In this document: positions 44,401-52,203 of the stretch, in pieces | Numbering within the stretch: position 1 is the stretch's first letter | Layout: every line of letters begins with the position of its first letter | Assembly: GCF_006346395.1 (NCBI RefSeq) | Contig: NZ_VDMS01000001.1 | Span: 930,001 to 994,000 of the forward strand | From: Nocardioides plantarum | GTDB taxonomy: Bacteria; Actinomycetota; Actinomycetes; Propionibacteriales; Nocardioidaceae | Length of the DNA: 64,000 nt | Direction of reading: 5' to 3' | The notes under the pieces: generated by a model | Seen by the model: only the letters and a program-made list of their open reading frames with translations | Databases searched by the model: none | What the model was told of the DNA's origin: nothing | Program-made: the position numbers and the translations under genes

Positions 44401-44850
44401 TCAGTCGCTCGCCGCTCCCCCCTTGAGCCTGATCGGTACGTCGCGGCGGTGCGGCGGCTCGGGCGGGTCGCCGTACGCCGCGAAGGCGGAGCAGATCGAC
44501 ACCGCACAGAGCGCCAGGCCCGGCAGGAGGAGGGCGAGGTGGGCGAGGTCGACATGGCCGAGCACGCAGGCGCACCCCATGGACACGACACCGACGACGA
44601 GTCCGAGGGCGCGCACCACCACCCGGTTGCGGGACAGGACGCAGGGCACCACGAGCATCAGCGGCACTCCGGTGCCGACCATGACGAGGGACCCGACCAC
44701 CACCGCCAGACCGTCGTTGACGCCGCCGCCGTCGTCCAGGAGGTCGGTGAGCACGAGGAAGACGCCGCCGAGGAACCCGACGAGGAGCGGGAGGCCGTGC
44801 AGACCGACGAGGATCCGGATGACGAGGATGCTGCGATCACGAGTGGGCAT
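44401..44850 (-). CDS. uncharacterised four-helix membrane protein
   Basis: A 149-residue protein with four predicted helices: about residues 15-36 (LVGLHGLPLLVGFLGGVFLVL), 48-71 (LAVVVGSLVMVGTGVPLMLVVPCVL), 79-96 (VRALGLVVGVVSMGCACVL) and 101-124 (LAHLALLLPGLALCAVSICSAF). The C-terminal tail is polar (DPPEPPHRRDVPIRLKG). No family recognised. It lies 41 bases upstream of DUF3039 on the same strand and could be its leader gene. Confidence 0.6.
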   Translation of the reverse strand: MPTRDRSILVIRILVGLHGLPLLVGFLGGVFLVLTDLLDDGGGVNDGLAVVVGSLVMVGTGVPLMLVVPCVLSRNRVVVRALGLVVGVVSMGCACVLGHVDLAHLALLLPGLALCAVSICSAFAAYGDPPEPPHRRDVPIRLKGGAASD

Positions 44851-44911
44851 CTCGGTGACCCTGGCGGCCGCGCGGTGGCGCCGGACCCGTCGGTGTACTC
44901 AGCTGGACCGG

Positions 44912-45478
44912 TCAGTTGACCTCGGGGTCCACCGGCCGGGTCGAGTGCCAGGCCAGGTCGCCGGGCTGGCGGCGCAGCACGTCACGGCGCAGCGTCGCGG
45001 TGTCGACCCGGAAGACGTCGCTCGCGGTGCCGGGGACGACGTACCAGCTGCCCTCCTCGATCTCGCGGTCGAGCTGGTCGGCGCCCCAACCGGCGTAGCC
45101 GGCGAAGATCCGCAGCCCGTCGAGCTCGTCGCTGACCAGCTCGACCGGGGTGTCGAGGTCGAGCAGCACGAGCCGGTCGACGACCTCGCGCAGGCCCAGG
45201 ACCTCGGGCTCCGCGGTCGGGTCGGTACGCCGCAGCGCGACCGCGACGGCGCCGTCGGTCTCGACGGGGCCACCCGAGAACAGCACGTCGGGCTCGGCGA
45301 CCACGTCGCTCCAGGCCTCGAGGACGGCGGCGACGGGCAGCGCGGTCGGCCGGTTGAGGACCACGCCGAAGGCGCCCTCGCCGCCGGCGTCGAGCACCAG
45401 GACGACGGTGTCGCAGAAGTGGGGGTCGCGCAGGGCGGGCGTCGCCAGCAGCAGCATCCCCGCCCGCACCTCGCTCAC
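44912..45478 (-). CDS. YqgE/AlgH family protein (DUF179)
   Basis: A 188-residue protein of the YqgE/AlgH family. It opens VSEVRAGMLLLATPALRDPHFCDTVVLVL, with the family phrases GAFGVVLNRPTALPV, VLFSGGPVETDGAVAV, RIFAGYAGWGADQLDREIEEGSWYVV. In Pseudomonas AlgH was first described as an alginate regulator, but the biochemical role is open. The GTG at 45478 replaces a longer frame start because the family begins at about this residue. It sits alone; the next gene upstream ends 48 bases away. Confidence 0.93.
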   Translation of the reverse strand: MSEVRAGMLLLATPALRDPHFCDTVVLVLDAGGEGAFGVVLNRPTALPVAAVLEAWSDVVAEPDVLFSGGPVETDGAVAVALRRTDPTAEPEVLGLREVVDRLVLLDLDTPVELVSDELDGLRIFAGYAGWGADQLDREIEEGSWYVVPGTASDVFRVDTATLRRDVLRRQPGDLAWHSTRPVDPEVN

Positions 45479-45526
45479 CGGACCATCATGACCCAGCCCC
45501 GCAGGGGTGGGCACGGCGCGACCGGA

Positions 45527-46078
45527 TCAGGCGGCCAGCACCGAGCGCAGTCGGTCGAGCAGCGACGGCCGGTCGGCCCGGGTGATCGTGTCGTCGAGCA
45601 GGGTCGGGACGCCGTGGTGCAGGGCGCGGGCGCGCTCCTCGATCGCGGCACCGAGGGGGGCCGAGGCCGCCTCGGCCTCGACGCCGCCGATGCTGCCCTG
45701 ACCCGCCATCACGGCGAGCAGGGCGTGCTCCTTGCGGGTCGCCTTGGCCATCGCGTGCGCCATCGCGTCGTCGACCGGCTCGGCCCGGTAGTGGTCGAGC
45801 ACCAGGCGCACGCCGGGCAGCTCGTCGCACGCGGAGCCCCAGGCGGTGGCCACGGCGAGGGGCAGGTCGAGCGGCTGCTCGACCAGCCGGCGCTCGATGT
45901 GCCCGGCCAGGCGGGTGTGCCACTTGAGCTGCAGGACGCCGAGCAGCTCGAGGTCGTCGGCGAAGGTCTCGGCCACCCCGTCGACGTCGGTCGGGAGGAC
46001 GCCGTCGCGGCGGGCGTCGGCGGTGGCGATCACCCTGCGCAGGATCTCGCCCCGGGAGTGGAAGGTCGTCCAGGTCAT
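45527..46078 (-). CDS. uncharacterised actinobacterial protein, 183 residues
   Basis: A soluble, mostly helical protein. It opens MTWTTFHSRGEILRRVIATADARRDGVLPTDVDGVAETFAD and continues LLGVLQLKWHTRLAGHIERRLVEQPLDLPLAVATAWGSACDELPGVRLVLDHY. Such proteins, in my recollection, occur next to TetR genes in Nocardioides-like genomes, but no function is known to me. Divergent from the TetR gene across a paired palindrome, so it is a likely target of that regulator. The ATG at 46078 follows GGAGCGCCCC, a weak ribosome site. Confidence 0.75.
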   Translation of the reverse strand: MTWTTFHSRGEILRRVIATADARRDGVLPTDVDGVAETFADDLELLGVLQLKWHTRLAGHIERRLVEQPLDLPLAVATAWGSACDELPGVRLVLDHYRAEPVDDAMAHAMAKATRKEHALLAVMAGQGSIGGVEAEAASAPLGAAIEERARALHHGVPTLLDDTITRADRPSLLDRLRSVLAA

Positions 46079-46107
46079 GGGGCGCTCCTCGGTCGGGGAC
46101 ACATTCA

Positions 46108-46144
46108 CATACCGTGAGTACGTACCGTTAGTATGCAACATACT
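46108..46144. promoter_or_regulatory. paired palindromes, TetR operator candidate
   Basis: A 28-bp dyad at 46108-46135 has outer arms CATAC and GTATG and centre GTACGTAC. It overlaps a second, perfect inverted repeat AGTATG-CAA-CATACT at 46130-46144. The stretch is much richer in A/T than the flanks and lies between the divergent 183-residue protein and TetR genes. Two dimers of the TetR protein could bind side by side. A GGGAA-CCT-TTCCC hairpin follows at 46147-46159. Confidence 0.7.
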
Positions 46145-46199
46145 GGGAACCTTTCCCATGCTGCCCGAGGTGATGTGGGCAGGGTCATAGGCTGGCGCG

Positions 46200-46934
46200 A
46201 TGCCGAAGTCGTCCGTGTCCAAGCTCGTGCCCAAGGTGCCCGGCGTGTCCGGGGTACCGGGCATGACCCGCCGGGCGGCGTACTCCGCCTCGACGAAGCG
46301 GGCCCTGGTCGACGTCGCCGAGGAGCTCTTCACCGAGCACGGCTACGCCAACGCCTCGCTCGACAGCATCGTCGCGGGCGCCCGGGTGACCAAGGGCGCG
46401 CTCTACCACCACTTCTCGGGCAAGCAGGCGCTGTTCGAGGCCGTCTTCGAGCGGGTCGAGGACGACGCCTCGCGCACCATCCAGAAGGCGCTTCGCGGCC
46501 GCAAGGACCCGTGGGAGAAGGCCCGGACGGGGCTGCGGATCTTCCTCGAGGTCGTCCAGGAGCCGCGCTACCGGCGCATCGTCGTGCAGGACGGGCCGGC
46601 GGTGCTCGGCCACGAGCGGTTCCGCGAGCAGGAGGAGCGCTCGACCTACGCCAACGTCGTCGACATCGTCCGATCGGTGCTCGTCGCGGGGTCGTGGGAC
46701 CTCGACGAGGACATGGTGCAGACGTTCTCGCGGATCTTCTTCGGCGCCATGTCGTCGGCCGGCGAGTCGGTCGCCGGAGCAGAGGACACCAACGTCGCGG
46801 CCGACCGGGTCGAGGTGGCCATGGGGTTCATCATCGCCGGCTTCCAGGCCCTGACCGAGGCGGGCGTCGAGATGCCGACCGGCCTGCGCGGCTCGGGCCC
46901 GGACCAGGACGCGGACGAGCCCGAGCAGGACTGA
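46200..46934 (+). CDS. TetR family transcriptional regulator
   Basis: A 244-residue regulator. The DNA-binding domain is KRALVDVAEELFTEHGYANASLDSIVAGARVTKGALYHHFSGKQALFEAVFE (positions about 33-84), with recognition helix TKGALYHHF. The C-terminal ligand domain has RIFLEVVQEPRYRRIVVQDGPAVLG and FSRIFFGAMSSAGESVAGAED. A V-P-G-rich leader of 21 residues precedes the domain; ATG 46263 would remove it and is a possible true start. Operator candidates lie just upstream. The likely targets are its own gene and the divergent 183-residue protein gene. Confidence 0.92.
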   Translation: MPKSSVSKLVPKVPGVSGVPGMTRRAAYSASTKRALVDVAEELFTEHGYANASLDSIVAGARVTKGALYHHFSGKQALFEAVFERVEDDASRTIQKALRGRKDPWEKARTGLRIFLEVVQEPRYRRIVVQDGPAVLGHERFREQEERSTYANVVDIVRSVLVAGSWDLDEDMVQTFSRIFFGAMSSAGESVAGAEDTNVAADRVEVAMGFIIAGFQALTEAGVEMPTGLRGSGPDQDADEPEQD

Positions 46935-46952
46935 TCGAGCGGTCAGTCGCCG

Positions 46953-48008
46953 TCAGTCGAAGGTGACGTCGCCGCCGACCGCGGGGACGAGCTCGATCCA
47001 CGTGTGCCCGCGGGGCACGCCGAGCGCGCCGGCCTTCGTGCGCAGCCGGAGCGGGGCGTCCAGGGCCTTCTTGGTCCAGGTGCCGCGCACCACGCGGCCG
47101 CCGTGGAACAGCAGCGCCTCGCCGTCGCCGACCAGCGTGGTCTCGGGCACGGGGTTGCCCGCGGGGTCGCGGTAGCCGGCGTCGCCGACCTCGACCCGCA
47201 GCACCAGGACGGTGTCGGCCGGGAACTCGTCGCCGTCCGCGGCCAGTCCGTCGTCGTTGCGGTAGCCGCCGTCGGCGTACGACCAGGTGGTGGTGTGGCT
47301 GGTCGAGAAGCGCGCCTGGACCGACGTCGCCGCCTGCCCGCCGCGCAGCGTGTCGGAGCCGGAGAACGGCAGGTAGTCGGGCGGGCGGGCGGGAGTGCTC
47401 CTCGCCTCGTCGGCGACGGTGTCGAGGTCGGCGAACAGGTTGTAGGGCGCGGGGCGCGACCGGTCGCGGGCGAAGCCGGCGGCGCCCTCCTCGTAGAAGG
47501 GGACGTCGGCGTCGCGGAGCCGGGCGATCGTCACCGTCGCCGCGCCGCTGGTGACCATGGTGGCGCCGACCGGGGTCACGATGCCGATGTCGGAGGCGCG
47601 CATCGAGCGCAGCGGGCCGACGTCGTCGGGGATGGTCGAGTAGTAGAAGGCCGCGAGCCGGGTGACGCCGCCCTCGACCATCTCCTCGACCACGAGGTCG
47701 GCCGCACTCAGGCCCAGCTGCGGAGCGCTCTGGCTGGTGTTGTCGACCTTGGCGACCAGGACCGGGTGCTTGCGGACCGAGGCACCCCGCGTGACGGGCA
47801 GGCCCGTCAGCGGCCACGTGTCGGGGTCGCCGCTGACCTCGTCGCGCGGCGCGCCGGCCACCGTGGCCTCGTCGTCGGGCTCGGCCGTGGTGGCGGGCTT
47901 GCTCGGACTGCCGCCGCAGCCGGCCAGGGCGAGCACGGCGACCAGGCCGGCGGCGAGCGTCGCCGCGGCACCGACGGCGCCGCGATCGGGGGCGCGGAGG
48001 ACGAGCAC
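46953..48008 (-). CDS. DUF3048 lipoprotein (YerB-like)
   Basis: A 351-residue exported lipoprotein. From GTG 48008 the signal is VLVLRAPDRGAVGAAATLAAGLVAVLALAGC with lipobox LAGC. Then a short T/P/E-rich linker leads to the DUF3048 N-terminal domain (WPLTGLPV...KHPVLVAKVDNTSQSAPQLGLSAADLVVEEMVEGGVTRLAAFY...PLRSMRASDI) and the C-terminal domain (TTTWSYADGGYRN ... TLVGDGEALLFHGGRVVRGTWTKKALDAPLRL). The family includes Bacillus YerB. Its role is unknown but the domain is surface exposed. ATG 48047 is an alternative start, less likely because the signal would be longer than usual. Confidence 0.92.
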   Translation of the reverse strand: MLVLRAPDRGAVGAAATLAAGLVAVLALAGCGGSPSKPATTAEPDDEATVAGAPRDEVSGDPDTWPLTGLPVTRGASVRKHPVLVAKVDNTSQSAPQLGLSAADLVVEEMVEGGVTRLAAFYYSTIPDDVGPLRSMRASDIGIVTPVGATMVTSGAATVTIARLRDADVPFYEEGAAGFARDRSRPAPYNLFADLDTVADEARSTPARPPDYLPFSGSDTLRGGQAATSVQARFSTSHTTTWSYADGGYRNDDGLAADGDEFPADTVLVLRVEVGDAGYRDPAGNPVPETTLVGDGEALLFHGGRVVRGTWTKKALDAPLRLRTKAGALGVPRGHTWIELVPAVGGDVTFD

Positions 48009-48068
48009 GGGTCGAGTGTGCGCGACCCGGCCCGTCGGGTGTCGCACCTCGCCCGGCGAGTCCGTGCC

Positions 48069-48836
48069 CTAACCGAGCTTGGCGCCGCCGTCGACGTACA
48101 GCGTCTGACCGGTGATGTAAGACGCCTCGTCGCTGCACAGGAACGCGGCAGCGGCGGCGATGTCCTCGGGGAAGCCCACGCGGCGGACCGGGTTGGCCTC
48201 GGCGTTGAGCTTGCGGAACTCCTCGACGTCCATCTTGAGCCGCGCGGCGGTGGCGTCGGTCATCTCGGTGGCGATGAAGCCGGGCGCGATGGCGTTGGCG
48301 TTGATGCCGAACGGGCCAAGCTCGATGCCGAGGGTGCGGGTGAAGCCCTGCACGCCCATCTTGGCCGCGGAGTAGTTGGCCTGGCCGCGGTTGCCGAGCG
48401 AGGAGACGCTGGAGAGGTTGAGGATCTTGCCGTACTTCTGCTCGACGAAGTGCTTCTGGGCGGCCTTGGTCATCAGGAAAGCACCCTTGAGGTGGACGTT
48501 CATGACGAGGTCCCAGTCGCTCTCGCTCATCTTGAACAGCAGGTTGTCGCGGGTGATGCCGGCGTTGTTGACCAGCACGTGGATGCCGCCCAGCTCGCTG
48601 ACGACCCGGCCGATCGCGGCCTCGACGGCCGCGCCGTCACTCACGTCGGCGCCGACGCCGATGGCCTTCGCGCCATCGACGAGCGGCAGCCTGGCGGCTG
48701 CCGCGGCAGCCGCGGTCTCGTCGAGGTCGACGACGGCGATCGAGGCGCCCTCCTCGGCCAGGCGGGTGGCGATGCCGAAGCCGATGCCCTGCGCCGATCC
48801 GGTGATGACGGCGACTCGCCCGTCGTAGCGACCCAT
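48069..48836 (-). CDS. SDR family 3-oxoacyl-ACP reductase-like protein (FabG type)
   Basis: A 255-residue short-chain dehydrogenase. The cofactor loop is VITGSAQGIGFGIA (residues 9-22), then NNAGITRDN, the catalytic Ser in LNLSSVSSLGN and the Tyr-Lys pair in NYSAAKMGV. GITRDNLLFKM and the C-terminal VRRVGFPEDIAAAAAFLCSDEASYITGQTLYVDGG resemble FabG, the NADPH-dependent 3-oxoacyl reductase. It is a stand-alone copy, so it may act on other substrates such as acetoacetyl-CoA. The ATG at 48836 has GAGGAG upstream. Upstream of its promoter lies the triple-palindrome element. Confidence 0.92.
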   Translation of the reverse strand: MGRYDGRVAVITGSAQGIGFGIATRLAEEGASIAVVDLDETAAAAAAARLPLVDGAKAIGVGADVSDGAAVEAAIGRVVSELGGIHVLVNNAGITRDNLLFKMSESDWDLVMNVHLKGAFLMTKAAQKHFVEQKYGKILNLSSVSSLGNRGQANYSAAKMGVQGFTRTLGIELGPFGINANAIAPGFIATEMTDATAARLKMDVEEFRKLNAEANPVRRVGFPEDIAAAAAFLCSDEASYITGQTLYVDGGAKLG

Positions 48837-48929
48837 CGTGGTGACTCCTCTGTGCTCGGGTGTGGCTCGTGGTGTGGTGCTGGCCACGGTAGATGGCTGG
48901 TGAATTTCGGGGTTCCGGGGGTCGGCATG

Positions 48930-49016
48930 AATCACCGGGTACCCGGTGATTCCTGCACTTCTGGGGCGTTGCAACGGGCCCGAAGTGCAGGAGTACCCGG
49001 GTACCCGGGGACTCCT
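48930..49016. repeat. triple palindrome cluster with GGGTACCC cores
   Basis: Three palindromes fill 87 bases. P1, 48930-48951, is a perfect 22-bp palindrome with core CCGGGTACCCGG. P2 has 11-base arms TCCTGCACTTC (48951-48961) and GAAGTGCAGGA (48982-48992) around a 20-base loop that itself contains GTTGCAAC. P3, 48989-49016, runs AGGAGT ... ACTCCT with the same CCCGGGTACCCGGG interior and only two mismatches. P1 and P3 share the core, and P2 overlaps both by a base or a few. The element directly follows the HIT gene stop and may form a terminator, but no T run is present. Confidence 0.8.
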
Positions 49017-49018
49017 GC

Positions 49019-49447
49019 TCAGACCCCGGGCCGCCCCAGCACCGCCCCGAGCCGCGCGGCGTACGACGCGGCCTCGGCGTCGTCGGCGTACGTCGTGCGG
49101 GGCCAGAAGAACCCGCGCAGCCCGTCGCCCTTGGTGCGCGGGACGACGTGCAGGTGCAGGTGCGGCACCGACTGGCTGACGGTGTTGTTCATCGCCACGA
49201 AGCTGCCCTGGGCACCGAGCCCGTCCTTGACCGCCGTGGCGAGGCGCTGCGCCGCCTCGAGGAACCCGTCGCGGTGCTCGGCGGGCAGGTCGGGCAGGGT
49301 CTCGACGTGCTCACGCGGCACGAGCAGCACGTGGCCCTTGAACACCGGGCGGGTGTCGAGGAAGGCCAGGAACCCCGGCTCGTCGAGGACGACGTGGGCT
49401 CCGGCCTCCCCCGCGAGGATCGAGCAGAAGACGCAGGGCTTGGCCAC
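49019..49447 (-). CDS. HIT family nucleotide hydrolase
   Basis: A 142-residue histidine-triad protein. It opens AKPCVFCSILAGEAGAHVV with a CxxC that may bind zinc with later histidines, then FLAFLDTRPVFKGHVLLVPREHV, and the active site SVPHLHLHVVPR (H-x-H-x-H). HIT proteins split AMP from AMP-lysine, adenosine phosphoramidates or dinucleoside polyphosphates. The GTG at 49447 is the start. Its stop is immediately followed by the triple-palindrome element. It lies 18 bases from the GDPD gene on the same strand. Confidence 0.93.
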   Translation of the reverse strand: MAKPCVFCSILAGEAGAHVVLDEPGFLAFLDTRPVFKGHVLLVPREHVETLPDLPAEHRDGFLEAAQRLATAVKDGLGAQGSFVAMNNTVSQSVPHLHLHVVPRTKGDGLRGFFWPRTTYADDAEAASYAARLGAVLGRPGV

Positions 49448-49465
49448 GGCTCGAGGGTAGGACAG

Positions 49466-50638
49466 TCAGCCGACCCAGTCGTCGCGCGCGTCGACGCAGG
49501 AGTCGGCGTAGTCGCAGAAGACCCCGTCGAGGCCGGCGTCCAGCAGCTGCTGAACCTCGCCGAACACGTCGCCCTTGGCGTTCGGGTCGGTGCCGCGGCG
49601 GAAGTTAGCGGGCAGGAACTGGTTCTCGTCGCGCACCGTGTAGACCACGACGCGCACGCCGGCCCGGTGGGCGTCGCGCACCAGCGTGCTCGGGACCGTG
49701 GTCGCGCCCGCGGCGTCGCGTGGCATCACCTGGGACTTCTCCGGGCCGACCCAGTCGGCGTACCGGGCGACCTGCTTCAGCCCGGCGGCCGAGGTCATCT
49801 GGGCGTACGTCGTGCCCTGCGCGGCCAGGTCGAACGGCCCGCCGATGGCACCGGTGAGCTGCACCAGCGGGACGTCGGTCATGGTGTGCAGGTCCTTGAG
49901 GTTGGAGACCTCGAAGGACTGGATGACGACCTTGCTCCGGGCGTTGTCCTTGCCGGCCTTCCTGAGCTGCCTGACGACCTTCTCCTCCAGCGAGAGCCCG
50001 ATGGAGTCGAAGTAGGTCGGGTGCTTGGTCTCGGGCGAGACGCCGATCTTGTGGTGCAGCCTCTTCTCCCACTTCTTCACCAGGGCCAGGACCTCGGCGA
50101 ACGTGGGGATCTCGAAGCGACCGTCGTAGCGGGTGTTGCCGGGACGCACCTGCGGCAGGCGCTCCTTGGCACGCAGGGTCTTGAGCTCGCGCAGGGTGAA
50201 GTCCTCGGTGAACCAGCCGGTCACCTGGACGCCGTCGATCGTCTTGGTCGTACGGCGTGAGGCGAACTCGGGGTGGTCGGCGACGTCGGTGGTGCCGCTG
50301 ATCTCGTTCTCGTGACGGGCGACGAGGACGCCGTCCTTGGTGGAGACGAGGTCGGGCTCGACGTAGTCGGCTCCCAGACGGATCGCCAGCTCGTAGGAGG
50401 CGAGCGTGTGCTCGGGGCGGTAGCCCGAGGCACCCCGGTGGCCGAAGACGAGCGGCACGTCGAGCTGCTGGACGCGGGCGGTGGGCGCCTTGGCGGGTCG
50501 GTCGTCCACGAGCGCCTGGGCGGCCGGCGCGCGCAGGACGGGAACGGCGAGGGCGAGCGACAGGGCGAGCGGCAGCGCCGCACCCAGGGTCGTGCGCAGG
50601 GTCGTGCGCAGGGTCGTACGGGGGGTCCGAGAGGTCAT
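49466..50638 (-). CDS. secreted glycerophosphodiester phosphodiesterase
   Basis: A 390-residue exported GDPD. Residues 1-38 are a signal peptide. The domain starts VFGHRGASGYRPEHTLASYELAIRLGADYVEPDLV, with the catalytic His-Arg and the metal ligands Glu and Asp, then DGVLVARHEN with the second catalytic His. The C-terminus reads LDGVFCDYADSCVDARDDW. It cuts glycerophosphodiesters to glycerol 3-phosphate and alcohols outside the cell, releasing phosphate and carbon. Just after the ATG the RTTLRTTL repeat comes from 12-bp tandem copies in the DNA (about 50588-50620). It is followed by the HIT gene 18 bases later. Confidence 0.93.
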   Translation of the reverse strand: MTSRTPRTTLRTTLRTTLGAALPLALSLALAVPVLRAPAAQALVDDRPAKAPTARVQQLDVPLVFGHRGASGYRPEHTLASYELAIRLGADYVEPDLVSTKDGVLVARHENEISGTTDVADHPEFASRRTTKTIDGVQVTGWFTEDFTLRELKTLRAKERLPQVRPGNTRYDGRFEIPTFAEVLALVKKWEKRLHHKIGVSPETKHPTYFDSIGLSLEEKVVRQLRKAGKDNARSKVVIQSFEVSNLKDLHTMTDVPLVQLTGAIGGPFDLAAQGTTYAQMTSAAGLKQVARYADWVGPEKSQVMPRDAAGATTVPSTLVRDAHRAGVRVVVYTVRDENQFLPANFRRGTDPNAKGDVFGEVQQLLDAGLDGVFCDYADSCVDARDDWVG

Positions 50639-50735
50639 GGCCCTACTCCACCCCCGCCCGGTGGCCGGGTCGTGAACGGGGCGCGACGGCTCCGCGGCCA
50701 GGTGTCCCCCGGCCCGGCGCCAGCCCAGGCCCGGC

Positions 50736-52115
50736 TCAGTCGCAGGGGTAGCCGCCGCACATCGGCGCGTCCACGACGAGCCGGCGCCCGCTGCCACCGC
50801 TGGTGGCGTCGAAGTGCTGGCTGTCGCTGGTGCCGTAGGTCCAGCTGAAGCCGGCCTTCAGCACGATCTGGACGACGGGGTGCGAGCGCGTGCGCCAGGC
50901 GACGCGCTTGTCGGAGCGCGAGGGCCACCACGTGTTGGGGACGGTGCCCTGGGCGGAGCGGTAGGGGTTCTCCCAGGTGTTGATGTCGAGCGCCCGTCCG
51001 GTCGCGTGGGGCGAGCGCACACCGGGGTTGCCGACGACGCCACGGCAGTTGAACGCCGAGGTGTTGCCGGCCGCCATCGAGCGGTAGTCGTCGCCGCCCT
51101 TGAGCCGCGAGGAGTAGCCGAAGTAGTCGACCCGGATGAGGGAGCGCAGCGGGTAGCCGCCGTCGTACATGCCCTTGAGCGCGCGGGACATGTTGTCGAT
51201 CGCACTGGTCGCGGCGACCAGCTCGCCGCGGTACCGGTAGCCGTCGTAGCCCCAGTAGTTGATGCGGAGCAGACGCAAGCCGCTGCGGCCCACGGGGCAG
51301 CCGGAGCGCCACGAGCGCCCGACCATCGACGTCCACACCGAGTCGGGGATGCCGGTCACGACCGGGTCGGCGCCGGGCGTCGTGGCCCGTGGCTGGGCCG
51401 GCACCTTGACGGTCGGCTTGGGAGCAGCGCTGGGCAGCGTCACCGGGACGCCCGGGGGCCGGTTGTCGATCGCGTGGACGGGGCTCTTGTCACCGGCGAC
51501 CCAGTCCTGGGACCAGGTGGTCGCACGCCAGCGCGAGTCGGCGCGCGGCCGGGTGACGAAGGTGGCGCGACCCCGGGAGTCGGTGCGCAGCGTGCGGTAG
51601 CGCTGCCACGCACCGTGGGACACCGACCTGTCGACGTAGACGAGCCCCACGACGGGGACACTGGTGCTGCTGTAGGAGCTGACGTTGATGCGCACGCTGC
51701 GCTCGTCGACCACGGAGCGGTCGCCGCCGACCTTGACGACGCCCATCCGCCGGATGAGCGGGGCCTTGGCCGAGGCGGAGGCCGCGTCGTGCGTCGCGTC
51801 ACCGGCGTACGTCGCCCGGAAGGTGTTGTCCCAGCGGCTCTTGGCGCGCGCGGCCGTGGCGCGGACCTTGCCGTCGGCGTCGGTGACGACCGTGGTCACC
51901 GGCACCCAGGCGCCGTCCTGCCGGCGCTCGACGACCACGCTCGCGCCCGCGAGCGGGGTGCCGTCGGAGGCGGTCAGGACCACGTAGAGCGGCGCCTGGG
52001 CGCCGGCGTACCCCTGCGTGGTGGCCAGGGTGAGCACGGTGGGGTCGGCGGCGCGTGCGGGCACGGTGGCCAGGGTCAGGAGCAGGACGATCAGGGTCCC
52101 GAGACGGACGAGCAT
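50736..52115 (-). CDS. secreted M15-type peptidase with Ig-like N-terminal part
   Basis: A 459-residue exported protein. The signal peptide is MLVRLGTLIVLLLTLATVPARA. An Ig-like/bacterial-tail domain follows (LYVVLTASDGTPLAGASVVVERRQDGAWVPVTTVVTDADGKVR), then a second beta domain, a T/P-rich linker and a C-terminal VanY/D-Ala-D-Ala peptidase-like domain. The zinc-binding residues are seen in SPHATGRALDINTW (HxxGxAxD) and in DSQHFDAT. The family cuts the peptide part of the cell wall. Two cysteine pairs near the C-terminus (SGCPV..., MCGGYPCD) may form disulfides. The ATG is at 52115. Single gene. Confidence 0.9.
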   Translation of the reverse strand: MLVRLGTLIVLLLTLATVPARAADPTVLTLATTQGYAGAQAPLYVVLTASDGTPLAGASVVVERRQDGAWVPVTTVVTDADGKVRATAARAKSRWDNTFRATYAGDATHDAASASAKAPLIRRMGVVKVGGDRSVVDERSVRINVSSYSSTSVPVVGLVYVDRSVSHGAWQRYRTLRTDSRGRATFVTRPRADSRWRATTWSQDWVAGDKSPVHAIDNRPPGVPVTLPSAAPKPTVKVPAQPRATTPGADPVVTGIPDSVWTSMVGRSWRSGCPVGRSGLRLLRINYWGYDGYRYRGELVAATSAIDNMSRALKGMYDGGYPLRSLIRVDYFGYSSRLKGGDDYRSMAAGNTSAFNCRGVVGNPGVRSPHATGRALDINTWENPYRSAQGTVPNTWWPSRSDKRVAWRTRSHPVVQIVLKAGFSWTYGTSDSQHFDATSGGSGRRLVVDAPMCGGYPCD

Positions 52116-52203
52116 GCCCCGATGGTCCCTTGCCGGTCCTCGGTTGGGCCCACCCGGGCAGGCGACACGCCGCCACGAGGGCCTCGAAGCGCCCTAGCCT
52201 CGG

